Assembly: GCF_005222835.1 (NCBI RefSeq)
Contig: NZ_STGA01000028.1
Location: forward strand, 62,001 to 126,000
Length of the DNA: 64,000 bases
Reading direction: 5' to 3'
Source: Rhizobium sp. FKY42
GTDB lineage: Bacteria > Pseudomonadota > Alphaproteobacteria > Rhizobiales > Rhizobiaceae
Below are positions 1 to 8,693 of this stretch, in pieces. The notes below the pieces were generated by a model, which saw only the letters and a list, made by a program, of their open reading frames with translations, searched no databases and was not told where the DNA came from. Made by a program: the position numbers and the translations under genes. Position 1 is the stretch's first letter, and each line of letters begins with the position of its first letter.

Positions 1-2
1 AG

Positions 3-857
<855 letters not shown>

Positions 858-871
858 TCTTCATACACAAA

Positions 872-897
872 GAACGCGGCGAGGCGTCGCCGCGTTC
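872..897 (+). terminator. Hairpin after the TRAP gene
   Basis: An 11-base-pair perfect stem (872-882 with 887-897) closes a GGCG loop 15 bases after the TRAP gene stop. It is followed by AGCTCGAG rather than a T tract, so it may stabilise the 3' end or end transcription weakly. Confidence 0.5.
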
Positions 898-922
898 AGC
901 TCGAGAGGAATTCGATCAAGGA

Positions 923-1096
923 TCAGTTGGATCCGTCATTCGAACGGGCCTTGCCGCCCGAGTGGAGCTTGGTCGTAACGGTTTTTCCGTCCGGCTGCTG
1001 GCCGTAATAGGTTCCGCCCAAATGCCAACCGGCACTTGTATTAGCGACCTGCGCCTTTGCGCGTTCCTGCATTGCTTTCACATCGCTTTTCGACAT
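923..1096 (-). CDS. Conserved small hydrophilic protein, 57 aa, unknown function
   Basis: A 57-residue basic, hydrophilic protein beginning MSKSDVKAMQERAKAQ and ending SGGKARSNDGSN. It has no signal peptide, membrane segment or cysteine. The start at 1096 is chosen because GGAG lies six bases upstream. The frame stays open far upstream, but that part looks like a shadow of the hydrolase gene. The N-terminal third should be helical; the middle (GWHLGGTYYGQQPDGKTV) is rich in glycine and aromatics. I do not recognise the family. A 24-base dyad at 1191-1214 lies between this gene and the divergent hydrolase and could regulate either. Confidence 0.55.
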   Translation of the reverse strand: MSKSDVKAMQERAKAQVANTSAGWHLGGTYYGQQPDGKTVTTKLHSGGKARSNDGSN

Positions 1097-1190
1097 TTTC
1101 GTCTCCATTGTTCGATGGTTGCCAAGGCAAAAAACCACGCCCGTCGCGAGATATTCCAGGCATATTGGAGGCCGCGAACATGATCCGGGA

Positions 1191-1214
1191 CGACCTTGAA
1201 CAGGTTCAAGGTCG
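1191..1214. promoter_or_regulatory. Perfect 10-bp dyad between divergent genes
   Basis: CGACCTTGAA (1191-1200) and TTCAAGGTCG (1205-1214) form a perfect inverted repeat around CAGG. It sits 58 bases before the hydrolase start and 95 bases upstream of the 57-aa gene on the other strand. The ACCTT...AAGGT ends resemble MerR-family operators, but no MerR gene is in the window. Confidence 0.45.
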
Positions 1215-1271
1215 AATTCTGCTGCGGGGAAGGGGAATTTGGGTTCGTCTCGAAACCTGAAAGGCTCCGCC

Positions 1272-2333
1272 ATGAAAGACATATTCCCGCTTGCTGCCCT
1301 TATCGTCAGCACCCTCATGCCTCTTGCCGCCTCTGCCGAAAGCAATATCGGCTGGACTACCATCTCCGTGCCCTCACCCCAGCGCGGCAAGCCCTTATCC
1401 GTCGACGTGTGGTATCCCTCGGGTGCCAAGGCGCCGGAAAAACTGATCGGCGACAACCGCATCTTCAACGGCGATCTGGCAAAGCCGGAAGCGGCGATCA
1501 ATCCGGGAAAATATCCGCTGATCCTGCTCTCACATGGTTCAGGCTCGCGGGCTTTGGGTATGGCATGGATTGCCACACGCCTTGCTGAAAAGGGCTTAAT
1601 CGTGGCCGGACCAGATCATCCCGGCACGACGAGCGGCGATTCCACGCCCATTGCCACGCCACGCATCTGGGAGCGGACGCAGGATCTCACCAACATCATC
1701 ACCTGGATGACGGGCGAAGCCCCATGGAAAGCCTCCATCGACCCCGGAAAGATCGGTGTGCTGGGCTTTTCGCTGGGCGGCAGCACGGCGCTGGAAATCA
1801 TCGGTGCGCGAGCCGATCTCAACGCCTATGCCGATTACTGCGATCGCTACACCATGATGATGGATTGCCAGTGGTTTGCGGGCGGCTTCGGCTTTGTGGA
1901 TGGCAAGCGGGTTGCCTCGCCGGTCGTCAAACTGCGGGAATTCGACAAGCGGTTCGAGCAATCGAACATTGATCCGCGCATAACCTCCGCCGTCGTTGTC
2001 GATCCCGGTTTGGTACAGGCCTTCAAGCCAGAGAGCCTGAAACAGATCAAGGCCAACACAACCATCATCAATCTGGGCAGCGGTGATACCTTGGCGGCAG
2101 TGGTGGATGCGACGAAACTCGTCGCCCAGATTCCGGGCGTGGCCTATCACCAGATTACCGGCGCCAACCACTTCAGCTTCCTGCCGGCCTGCAAACCGGG
2201 CGCGCAGGATTTCCTGTCGGAGGCGGGCGATGCCGACCCGATCTGCGATGGAAAGGGTCTGCGTGACCGTGCCGAGGTTCACCGGGATGCGGAAAAGCTG
2301 GTGATCAGTGCCTTTGAGAAGGCCCTGAAATAG
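1272..2333 (+). CDS. Exported alpha/beta hydrolase (dienelactone hydrolase / PAF-acetylhydrolase-like)
   Basis: A 353-residue secreted hydrolase. The start at 1272 gives a typical signal peptide (MKDIFPLAALIVSTLMPLAASAES), and an in-frame upstream ATG at 1239 would spoil it. The nucleophile elbow is GFSLGGS, with the serine near residue 160. An oxyanion-type segment (LLSHGSGS) precedes it, and a late histidine in GANHFSF completes the expected triad. The insert between them contains two cysteines (YCDRY, MDCQW) that could form a disulfide, and two more near the C-terminus. The enzyme should cleave esters or related bonds in the periplasm; the substrate is unknown. It converges with the GNAT gene, with only two bases between the stops. 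Confidence 0.85.
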   Translation: MKDIFPLAALIVSTLMPLAASAESNIGWTTISVPSPQRGKPLSVDVWYPSGAKAPEKLIGDNRIFNGDLAKPEAAINPGKYPLILLSHGSGSRALGMAWIATRLAEKGLIVAGPDHPGTTSGDSTPIATPRIWERTQDLTNIITWMTGEAPWKASIDPGKIGVLGFSLGGSTALEIIGARADLNAYADYCDRYTMMMDCQWFAGGFGFVDGKRVASPVVKLREFDKRFEQSNIDPRITSAVVVDPGLVQAFKPESLKQIKANTTIINLGSGDTLAAVVDATKLVAQIPGVAYHQITGANHFSFLPACKPGAQDFLSEAGDADPICDGKGLRDRAEVHRDAEKLVISAFEKALK

Positions 2334-2335
2334 CG

Positions 2336-2854
2336 TCAGCCAACGCGCTTGTAGAACAGCGTGGTGCCGCAAAAGCCGCCTTGTGGCCAGAGTGCATAAT
2401 CGGGGATGACGCCGACACGTTCCCAACCGAAGCGGGGGTAGATAGCCTCCGCTTCACTGCCGGTCGCCGTATCAAGTACGAGGATCGTCCGGCCAAGGCG
2501 AGCGGCTTCCACTTCCACCGCTTCCATCAGCTTCCTCGAAAGTCCGAGGCCGCGGGCGGATCTGTGCACCAGCAACTTCATGAGATCACCGCGATGCGGC
2601 TGGTTGGGCTTCTGGGCCAGGCCCACCTGAACCGTTCCGACGGTCTTTCCCTCATGCTCGGCGACGGCGATGATGGTGTGGCCCAACCCAACCGATTTCT
2701 GCACCTGCAGCCAATAGGCGCGTGCATCATCCACCGCAAAAGGCTGCATGAAGCCGACAGAAGCGCCGCCGTTGACGCAGTCCGCCAATACTCCGCACAG
2801 GTCATCCAGTCTAGAGGTGATGTCTTCAGCACTGAGAAGATGGATTGTCGCCAT
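2336..2854 (-). CDS. GNAT family N-acetyltransferase
   Basis: A 172-residue acetyltransferase. The start at 2854 is preferred because AAAGG lies eight bases upstream; an ATG at 2872 overlaps the stop of the regulator gene. The GNAT core is visible as strand IIAVAEHEGKTVGTVQVGL, then the acetyl-CoA loop HRSARGLGLSRKLME, which is a slightly divergent R/Q-x-x-G-x-G/A motif, then LVLDTATGSEAEAIYPRFGWERVG at the C-terminal domain. The substrate is unknown. It is the second gene of an operon with the XRE-cupin regulator and is probably controlled by it. Pairings like this often concern detoxification or amino-compound metabolism, which is inference. Confidence 0.85.
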   Translation of the reverse strand: MATIHLLSAEDITSRLDDLCGVLADCVNGGASVGFMQPFAVDDARAYWLQVQKSVGLGHTIIAVAEHEGKTVGTVQVGLAQKPNQPHRGDLMKLLVHRSARGLGLSRKLMEAVEVEAARLGRTILVLDTATGSEAEAIYPRFGWERVGVIPDYALWPQGGFCGTTLFYKRVG

Positions 2855-2868
2855 GATCAATACCTTTA

Positions 2869-3447
2869 TCAACGCCGCCCGCGGTCAAGAATGACGGCGT
2901 AACGCGCGGGTTTATCGGAAGGGTTGTGGAATTCGAAGGCATCGCCGATATGCATGAAGAGGCAATCGCCGGGTTTCATCTCATAGGTCTCGTCCAGCAG
3001 GATCATGTCGAGCCGCCCTTCAAACAACCAGACATGCTGCGTCATCTGACGGCTTTCCTCACGCGGAGGAAACGAGACCCGTGCGCCGGGCGGAAACTCC
3101 ACCTCGACGATGTCGACTGCACTGTCCACTCCCGGCGGCGAAATCGACCGGCGAAGATAACCCGTCACGGGATCGCGCCAGAGGCGTTGCTCATTGCGAC
3201 GAATGAAGGGGCTCGCTGGCGCATCGTCCGGCGCGAAGAAATGCGAAAGACTGAGGCCCAGCGCTTCGCATAGACGTGCCAGAAGCGAGGCAGTCGGGCT
3301 GACCTCCCCCCTCTCGATCCGCGAAATCATGGCACGACTGACGCCGGAGGCTTTCGCCAGCTCATCAAGGGTGAGACCCTGCCGTTGCCGCAGGGTCTTC
3401 AGCCGCGTTCCCGTCGCTTCTTCGAATTGCTGTTGCGTGTCGCTCAT
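2869..3447 (-). CDS. XRE-family transcriptional regulator with C-terminal cupin domain
   Basis: A 192-residue two-domain regulator. Residues 10-65 form an XRE helix-turn-helix (RLKTLRQRQGLTLDELAKASGVSRAMISRIERG), and residues 110-190 a cupin (EVEFPPGARVSFPP, then MKPGDCLFMHIGDAFEFHN), expected to bind a small effector. The start at 3447 is chosen over 3483 because the longer version would run through the operator-like repeats. Such regulators (PuuR/SutR-like) usually repress their own operon and a linked metabolic gene. Here the partner is the GNAT gene, whose preferred start lies 14 bases past this stop. The promoter region of 53 bases holds two TTCTTATATA repeats, one of them part of a 14-base palindrome. 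Confidence 0.9.
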   Translation of the reverse strand: MSDTQQQFEEATGTRLKTLRQRQGLTLDELAKASGVSRAMISRIERGEVSPTASLLARLCEALGLSLSHFFAPDDAPASPFIRRNEQRLWRDPVTGYLRRSISPPGVDSAVDIVEVEFPPGARVSFPPREESRQMTQHVWLFEGRLDMILLDETYEMKPGDCLFMHIGDAFEFHNPSDKPARYAVILDRGRR

Positions 3448-3463
3448 GACCGCGATACTACAA

Positions 3464-3500
3464 TTCTTATATAGTGGAATCAAGTGTTCTTATATAAGAA
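3464..3500 (-). promoter_or_regulatory. Repeated TTCTTATATA sites, candidate autoregulatory operator of the XRE regulator
   Basis: TTCTTATATA occurs at 3464-3473 and again at 3487-3496, 23 bases apart (about two helical turns). The second copy is half of the perfect palindrome TTCTTATATAAGAA at 3487-3500. The sites lie directly upstream of the XRE-cupin gene, in an AT-rich patch unlike the surroundings. Confidence 0.6.
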
Positions 3501-3902
3501 TCAGTCTTTCACTTGGGCAATCCAGTCGTTGAGATTGTAATAGTTGGTCACGCGGGAAACCTTTCCGTCGCGCAGTTCGAAGAAGGCTCCAGCGGGCAGT
3601 TTGTAGGTCTGGCCGCTCGCTTCCGGCAGCCCCTCGTCAGTCGCCAGATATTCGCCGTGCACAATGAACTCCGCCGAGCCCCGAGTGCCGGCCTCATTCA
3701 CCATGATCACCATGTCGGTCAGCGTTTCCCGGTAGCAGCGGTTCATGTGCCGCATGAACTTTGCAAAGGCATCCTTGCCGTTCTGCCGCTCACCCTGATT
3801 GATGTCATGCGCCACGTCATCGGTCAGCAGAGCGAGAAAGGTTTCCATATCCTGCGCGTTGAAGGCATCGTAATAGGCGCGGATGATGTCGCTGGCGCTC
3901 AT
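3501..3902 (-). CDS. NTF2-like / ketosteroid isomerase-related protein
   Basis: A 133-residue SnoaL/NTF2-fold protein. It starts at 3902 with MSASDIIRAYYDAFNAQDME, the typical first helices of the fold, followed by LLTDDVAHDINQGER and a C-terminal sheet ending in FFELRDGKVSRVTNYYNLNDWIAQV. It matches what is called ketosteroid isomerase-related protein in rhizobia. Steroid isomerisation is unlikely and the real substrate is unknown. It diverges from the GNAT-nitrilase pair at 3983 with 80 bases between starts, a layout that suggests one shared pathway. Its stop touches the operator region of the XRE gene, so read-through into the regulator is possible. Confidence 0.8.
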   Translation of the reverse strand: MSASDIIRAYYDAFNAQDMETFLALLTDDVAHDINQGERQNGKDAFAKFMRHMNRCYRETLTDMVIMVNEAGTRGSAEFIVHGEYLATDEGLPEASGQTYKLPAGAFFELRDGKVSRVTNYYNLNDWIAQVKD

Positions 3903-3982
3903 GCGGAATTTCCCTTTTTCTGGCAGCTTCAAATGATCTTGGCGCAAGGCTATAACGCGCCGATCAGGAACAGAACAAGTCT

Positions 3983-4576
3983 ATGGCTCTCATCGTCAAA
4001 TCCTTTTCCGGCAGCGACGCCACCCCCTTCTTTGACGACCTCGCCCGGTTGCGCATCACCGTGTTTCGCGAGTTTCCCTATCTCTACGATGGCAATCCCG
4101 ATTACGAGCGAACTTACCTTGCGACCTATGCGCGGTCTGATGGCTCTTTCTTCGTGCTGGCTTTCGACGATGAAGCTGTCGTGGGAGCAGCAACCGCAAC
4201 ACCGATGGCAACCGAGACTGAAGAGGTAAAGGCGCCATTTCTCGCGAGCGGTCGTAATCCGCAAGATTTCCTTTATTTCGGCGAAAGCGTGCTTCTGCCC
4301 TCCTACCGCGGACAGGGTATCGGGCTCGCCTTCTTTGAAGGCCGCGAGCAGCAGGCGCGGAAGCTGGGACTGGCGAACTGCACCTTCTGCGCCGTGGAGC
4401 GACCGGAGGATCATCCGCGCCGCCCGAAGGATTATGCTCCCCTCACCCGCTTCTGGCAAAAGCGTGGCTACAGCCACCACCCGGAGCTTCGCACCACATT
4501 TTCCTGGCGGGATCTGGACGAAGAGAGCGAGAGCCCGAAACCCCTTTCCTTCTGGATCAGGACACTTGCCGAATGA
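3983..4576 (+). CDS. GNAT family N-acetyltransferase
   Basis: A 197-residue protein with an N-terminal GNAT-like sensor region (FFDDLARLRITVFREFPYLYDG) and the core FVLAFDDEAVVGAATATPM, followed by SVLLPSYRGQGIGLAFFEGRE. YRGQGIG is the acetyl-CoA binding loop. The C-terminal part contains CTFCAVERPEDHPRRPKDY, rich in positive charge and histidine, perhaps for an acidic substrate. Its stop overlaps the start of the nitrilase gene by four bases (ATGA), so the two are translationally coupled. Together with the divergent NTF2-like gene this forms a compact cluster that I have seen named in rhizobial annotations but without an assigned function. Confidence 0.85.
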   Translation: MALIVKSFSGSDATPFFDDLARLRITVFREFPYLYDGNPDYERTYLATYARSDGSFFVLAFDDEAVVGAATATPMATETEEVKAPFLASGRNPQDFLYFGESVLLPSYRGQGIGLAFFEGREQQARKLGLANCTFCAVERPEDHPRRPKDYAPLTRFWQKRGYSHHPELRTTFSWRDLDEESESPKPLSFWIRTLAE

Positions 4577-5442
4577 CCATCACGCTTGCAGCCTGTCAGT
4601 ACAAGATCGAGCTGATCGAGAGTTTCGATGCCTATGCCGTGCATCTGACGGCACTTGTTGAACTCGCGGTTTCACAGGGTGCGGAGCTTTTGCTGCTGCC
4701 GGAGTATGCGGGTCTTGTGCTGACAGGTCTCTTGCCTGAAGCCGAGCGCGGCGATCTGCACCAGTCCATAGCAGGCATCCAGCCGCTCATTCCCGATTGG
4801 ATGAAACTGTGCGAGGGGCTGGCCCGCAAGCATCGCATCACCTTCCAGCCTGGAACGATGCCGATTCTCGACCCTGACGGGCAGTACCGCAACCGCGCTA
4901 CCCTGTTTGGCCCGGACGGGCTGATTGGCCATCAGGACAAGCAGATCATGACGCGCTTCGAGCGCGAACACTGGAATATTGCCGCAGGCGTCGATGGATT
5001 GAGAGCCTTCGATACCCCGCTTGGCCGCCTGGGTATCCTGATCTGCTATGACAATGAGTTTCCCATGCTGGGGCGCAAGCTCGCGGAGCTTGGCGTCGAA
5101 CTGGTTCTCGCCCCGTCCTGTACAGATACCTTGGCCGGAAGCTTTCGTGTTCGTATCGGCGCACAGGCCCGCGCACTGGAAAACCAGTATGCGGTGCTTT
5201 CTGCACCTACCGCAGGTGATGCGCCGTGGTCTCCGGCGCTCGATGAGAACAAGGGCCGCGCCGCGCTTTATGTTCCCTCAGATTACGGAATGCCGCCTTC
5301 CGGTATCTTTGCCGAGAGCGAAAGTGACGATGTGCAGGAAACCAGCTGGCTGGTCACGAAGATCGATCTGGCCCATGTGGCGAGGCTCAGGACCGAGGGA
5401 CAGGTTGCCATCCGGCGAGACTGGCCGGAACAGTTTAGGTAA
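4573..5442 (+). CDS. Carbon-nitrogen hydrolase (nitrilase superfamily)
   Basis: A 289-residue cytosolic amidase-type enzyme. The Glu-Lys-Cys triad is visible: E in LLLPEYAG, K in HQDKQIMTRFERE, and C in ILICYDNEFP. A second glutamate typical of amidase branches follows the lysine (FEREHW). The family hydrolyses amides, carbamoyl groups or omega-amides, rarely nitriles; the exact substrate is not readable. Coupling to a GNAT gene suggests acylation and deacylation, or amide release, in one small pathway. The start ATG overlaps the previous stop by four bases. No terminator is evident before lepA 75 bases later. Confidence 0.88.
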   Translation: MTITLAACQYKIELIESFDAYAVHLTALVELAVSQGAELLLLPEYAGLVLTGLLPEAERGDLHQSIAGIQPLIPDWMKLCEGLARKHRITFQPGTMPILDPDGQYRNRATLFGPDGLIGHQDKQIMTRFEREHWNIAAGVDGLRAFDTPLGRLGILICYDNEFPMLGRKLAELGVELVLAPSCTDTLAGSFRVRIGAQARALENQYAVLSAPTAGDAPWSPALDENKGRAALYVPSDYGMPPSGIFAESESDDVQETSWLVTKIDLAHVARLRTEGQVAIRRDWPEQFR

Positions 5443-5517
5443 AAACGCCTTGTTTTCTGGCTTTTGAGTCAATTTCCCGCTTTGCGATGATACGGCTCGC
5501 TGCTATATGCGCCAGCC

Positions 5518-7338
5518 ATGAGCACCGATCGCACGCCCCTTGACCACATCCGCAATTTTTCCATCGTCGCCCATATCGACCATGGAAAATCGACACTGGC
5601 CGACCGCCTGATTCAATCCACGGGCGGCCTTGCCGAACGCGAGATGTCGGAACAGGTTCTCGATTCCATGGATATCGAGCGCGAGCGTGGCATCACCATC
5701 AAGGCGCAGACTGTTCGCCTTCACTACAAGGCCAATAACGGCGAAACCTATGTTCTGAACCTGATCGATACGCCCGGCCACGTGGACTTCGCCTACGAAG
5801 TTTCCCGTTCGCTGTCTGCCTGCGAAGGCTCGCTGCTGGTGGTGGATGCATCCCAGGGCGTTGAAGCGCAGACGCTTGCAAACGTTTATCAGGCAATCGA
5901 CAACAATCATGAACTCGTCACGGTTCTGAACAAGGTTGACCTTCCAGCTGCGGAGCCCGACCGTATCAAGGACCAGATCGAGGAAGTAATCGGCATTGAC
6001 GCTTCCGAAGCCGTGCTGATTTCGGCCAAGACAGGCCTTGGCATTCCGGATGTGCTGGAAGCCATCGTCAACAAGCTGCCTGCGCCAAAGAGCGAAGGCG
6101 GCGAGAAGGCTCCTCTGAAGGCGCTGCTGGTCGATAGCTGGTACGATACCTATCTCGGCGTCATGGTTCTCGTGCGCATCATTGATGGCGTGCTGACCAA
6201 GGGCCAGCAGATCCGCATGATGGGCACCGGCGCAAAATACGGCGTCGAGCGCGTGGGCGTGCTGACGCCGAAAATGGTCAATGTTGATAGCCTTGGCCCC
6301 GGCGAGATCGGTTTCATTACCGCCTCCATCAAGGAAGTGGCTGATACGCGCGTTGGCGATACCATTACCGACGACAAGCGTCCGACCGAAAAGGCGCTGC
6401 CGGGCTTCAAGCCTGCCCAGCCCGTGGTGTTCTGTGGTCTCTTCCCGGTCGATGCCGCAGACTTTGAAGACCTGCGCGCCGCCATGGGCAAGCTGCGACT
6501 GAACGACGCGTCTTTCTCTTTCGAAATGGAAAGCTCTGCGGCGCTCGGCTTCGGCTTCCGTTGCGGCTTCCTGGGCCTGCTGCATCTGGAAATCATTCAG
6601 GAGCGTCTGGAGCGCGAGTTCAACCTTGATCTCGTCGCGACTGCCCCTTCGGTTGTCTACCAGATGACGCTGACGGACGGCTCCGAGAAGGAGTTGCATA
6701 ACCCGGCGGATATGCCGGATGTTGTGAAGATCGACGAGATCCGCGAGCCGTGGATCAAGGCTACCATTCTGACGCCGGACGAATATCTCGGCTCGGTTCT
6801 GAAGCTCTGCCAGGACCGCCGCGGCATTCAGACCGAACTGACCTATGTCGGCACGCGCGCCATGGTGACCTACGAGCTGCCTTTGAACGAAGTGGTGTTC
6901 GATTTCTACGACCGCCTGAAGTCGATCTCCAAGGGCTATGCCTCCTTCGACTACCAGATCACCGATTACCGTGCGGGCGATCTCGTCAAGATGTCGATCC
7001 TCGTCAACGGCGATCCGGTCGATGCGCTCTCCATGCTCGTTCACCGCTCGGCGGCGGATCGGCGCGGCCGCGGTATGTGCGAAAAGCTGAAGGAACTCAT
7101 TCCGCCGCACATGTTCCAGATTCCGATTCAGGCAGCGCTCGGCGGCAAGGTCATTGCCCGCGAAACGGTTCGCGCACTGCGCAAGGACGTAACCGCCAAG
7201 TGCTATGGCGGCGACGCCACCCGTAAGCGCAAACTTCTGGAAAAGCAGAAGGAAGGTAAAAAGCGCATGCGTCAGTTCGGCAAGGTGGAGATCCCGCAGG
7301 AAGCCTTTATCGCTGCCTTGAAGATGAACGACGAGTAA
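5518..7338 (+). CDS. lepA: Elongation factor 4 (LepA), translational GTPase
   Basis: A 606-residue full-length LepA, a ribosome-associated GTPase related to EF-G that acts on stalled or back-translocated ribosomes and in initiation. G1 is [10 protein letters not shown]3 DTPGH and G4 NKVD, all intact. Downstream lie domain II ([18 protein letters not shown]), the EF-G-like domains III and V, and the LepA-specific C-terminal domain with [16 protein letters not shown]. The length equals the usual 600 or so residues. It is flanked by unrelated genes and is probably monocistronic, though no clear terminator follows. A large open frame on the opposite strand (5503-7110) is a codon-bias shadow. Confidence 0.98.
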   Translation: MSTDRTPLDHIRNFSIVAHIDHGKSTLADRLIQSTGGLAEREMSEQVLDSMDIERERGITIKAQTVRLHYKANNGETYVLNLIDTPGHVDFAYEVSRSLSACEGSLLVVDASQGVEAQTLANVYQAIDNNHELVTVLNKVDLPAAEPDRIKDQIEEVIGIDASEAVLISAKTGLGIPDVLEAIVNKLPAPKSEGGEKAPLKALLVDSWYDTYLGVMVLVRIIDGVLTKGQQIRMMGTGAKYGVERVGVLTPKMVNVDSLGPGEIGFITASIKEVADTRVGDTITDDKRPTEKALPGFKPAQPVVFCGLFPVDAADFEDLRAAMGKLRLNDASFSFEMESSAALGFGFRCGFLGLLHLEIIQERLEREFNLDLVATAPSVVYQMTLTDGSEKELHNPADMPDVVKIDEIREPWIKATILTPDEYLGSVLKLCQDRRGIQTELTYVGTRAMVTYELPLNEVVFDFYDRLKSISKGYASFDYQITDYRAGDLVKMSILVNGDPVDALSMLVHRSAADRRGRGMCEKLKELIPPHMFQIPIQAALGGKVIARETVRALRKDVTAKCYGGDATRKRKLLEKQKEGKKRMRQFGKVEIPQEAFIAALKMNDE

Positions 7339-7416
7339 GGCTTTTCACGGCTTCTGATCTTCGTCATACTCAGGCGTGCGGATCTGCGTGGTCCGCGCAT
7401 CATGGGGTAGGTTTTC

Positions 7417-7647
7417 ATGGTTCAGACGTCGGGAAGACGGGGTGATGTACCGATCGATCGTCGCCTTCTGGCGGAAGCGAACGATCTTAAGCTTGATGTC
7501 ACCCGCGCGGCAGAAGACGGTATCGCGCGCGCAATTCGCGCTGAAAAGGAACGGCTCTGGCGCATTGAAAATGCCGAGGCCATCGCCGCATCGAACGATT
7601 ACCTTGAGAGGCATGGACTGCCGCTGGCCAAATATCGGCTGTTCTGA
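7417..7647 (+). CDS. ccdA: CcdA-like antitoxin
   Basis: A 76-residue type II antitoxin. The N-terminal part (VPIDRRLLAEANDLKLDVTRAAEDGIARAI) fits the ribbon-helix-helix DNA-binding dimer of CcdA. The C-terminal half keeps the CcdA signature R-x-x-x-W-x-x-E-N (KERLWRIENAEAI), the arm that wraps CcdB. It is slightly longer than the 72 residues of the F plasmid protein. Its TGA stop overlaps the ccdB start by one base (TGATG), the coupling usual for such pairs. The pair sits between lepA and a stress gene in chromosomal context, so it is a chromosomal rather than plasmid maintenance system. Confidence 0.9.
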   Translation: MVQTSGRRGDVPIDRRLLAEANDLKLDVTRAAEDGIARAIRAEKERLWRIENAEAIAASNDYLERHGLPLAKYRLF

Positions 7648-7946
7648 TGGCTCGGTTCTGGGTTCATCGGTTGGGAACTGACGGTGCTCTGGCGCTTGAT
7701 CTTCAGGCGAATATCTTCGATGGTTTAAACACGCGCGTTATGGCACCGCTCGTTCATCATGCAGATGTTGCTCGACTGATCCCAAGGCTTAACCCGCGCT
7801 TTGAGATTGGCGGAGACGTTTACGTCCTGATGACCCAGTTCATTGCTGCCGTTCCGCTGAAGGATCTGGGTGAGCGCCTCATCGATTTGTCTCACCGATC
7901 AGACGACATTACTGCAGCGACCGATTTTCTGTTTCAGGGCTTTTAG
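7647..7946 (+). CDS. ccdB: CcdB-like toxin (DNA gyrase inhibitor family)
   Basis: A 99-residue CcdB homologue, close to the 101 residues of the F plasmid toxin, with matching blocks LDLQANIFDGLNTRVMAPL, VLMTQFIAAVPLKDLGE and LSHRSDDITAATDFLF. The F plasmid protein ends F-W-G-I, and its last three residues (Trp99, Gly100, Ile101) are needed to poison gyrase. This protein ends F-Q-G-F, so the key tryptophan is a glutamine (Q97). Whether it still kills through GyrA is therefore doubtful. It could be a weakened toxin or act on another site. Translation is coupled to ccdA. Confidence 0.9.
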   Translation: MARFWVHRLGTDGALALDLQANIFDGLNTRVMAPLVHHADVARLIPRLNPRFEIGGDVYVLMTQFIAAVPLKDLGERLIDLSHRSDDITAATDFLFQGF

Positions 7947-8006
7947 ACATCAAATGACCCCATCGCCGAAGCCACAGGGTCATAATCTCTAGCCATTCTG
8001 GTTTAA

Positions 8007-8663
8007 TTACCGCGCCGGCGTCATGCCCTGAAATGCGGGAGCCTGTTCAAGCTGTTCACGCGTAACGTTCAGCACGATCCGCTGTGGAAGACCGTCTTCG
8101 CCAATCTTGGCTGTATCGGGTGCAGCCTTCGCGTTCGCACCGGCAGCCATTTGGTCGTTTCCGGTCGCAGGCGCCGCAGGATTGGTGGTCGATGCCGTCG
8201 TTTCTTCGGAAACCATCGCATTATTGGCTGCGGCTTTGTTTGCCTGATCCTGCGTCATGCCAGGACCAAGTTGCAGAGCACTCATATCGACCGCGACATC
8301 CTTCTGATTGATGCCGAGGAAACCGCCAACACCGACGATCACCGCGTTAACGCTTCCATCCTGGCTGACGAGCACATCTATGATTTCACCAATGCTGTCG
8401 CCGCCGGTGGTGTAAACGGACTTGCCCTCAAGGTCGCTGACGCGCCAGGCTCCCTGTCCGGGAACAGTGATGAAGGGGCCTTCCGTGGTAGCTTGAGTGC
8501 TCCGCGGCGTATCGGCCATACCGCCATGAGCATTGTTCTGGTTCGTTGCCTGCCCTTGCTCAGGGGTGATTGGCGCGGTCGTCTGCGCTTGCGCCATCGC
8601 CGACATTGGCAGTGCAACCGCGACAACGAGGGCAGCGAAACGGGTTTTCGTATGATTGGTCAT
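8007..8663 (-). CDS. Exported PRC-barrel domain protein
   Basis: A 218-residue protein with a signal peptide (MTNHTKTRFAALVVAVALPMSAMAQ), a glutamine- and threonine-rich linker, and a PRC-barrel at about residues 70-130 (VSDLEGKSVYTTGGDSIGEIIDVLVSQDG). A low-complexity Ala/Thr/Asn stretch follows, then a conserved C-terminal tail (DGLPQRIVLNVTREQLEQAPAF). Rhizobial relatives are exported and induced by stress; the molecular role is unknown. A GGAAC-N16-TGTT promoter at 8694-8718 suggests control by the general stress sigma factor EcfG. It is convergent with ccdB, 60 bases apart. Confidence 0.88.
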   Translation of the reverse strand: MTNHTKTRFAALVVAVALPMSAMAQAQTTAPITPEQGQATNQNNAHGGMADTPRSTQATTEGPFITVPGQGAWRVSDLEGKSVYTTGGDSIGEIIDVLVSQDGSVNAVIVGVGGFLGINQKDVAVDMSALQLGPGMTQDQANKAAANNAMVSEETTASTTNPAAPATGNDQMAAGANAKAAPDTAKIGEDGLPQRIVLNVTREQLEQAPAFQGMTPAR

Positions 8664-8693
8664 GGGCGCCTCCTGTAAGCTTCAAGAAGGCAC

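Noticed and set aside
1097..1576. Upstream extension of the 57-aa gene to a 217-residue protein
   Set aside because: The extra 160 residues are antisense to the exported hydrolase and cross its promoter; the start at 1096 has its own Shine-Dalgarno.
5503..7110. A 535-codon open frame on the minus strand across lepA
   Set aside because: It lies wholly antisense to an intact essential gene, has repeated low-complexity His/Arg/Ala composition typical of high-GC antisense frames, and has no ribosome binding site.
7345..7614. An 89-codon minus-strand frame overlapping ccdA
   Set aside because: The plus-strand ccdA/ccdB pair is coherent and coupled; the minus frame has no ribosome binding site and no recognisable domain.
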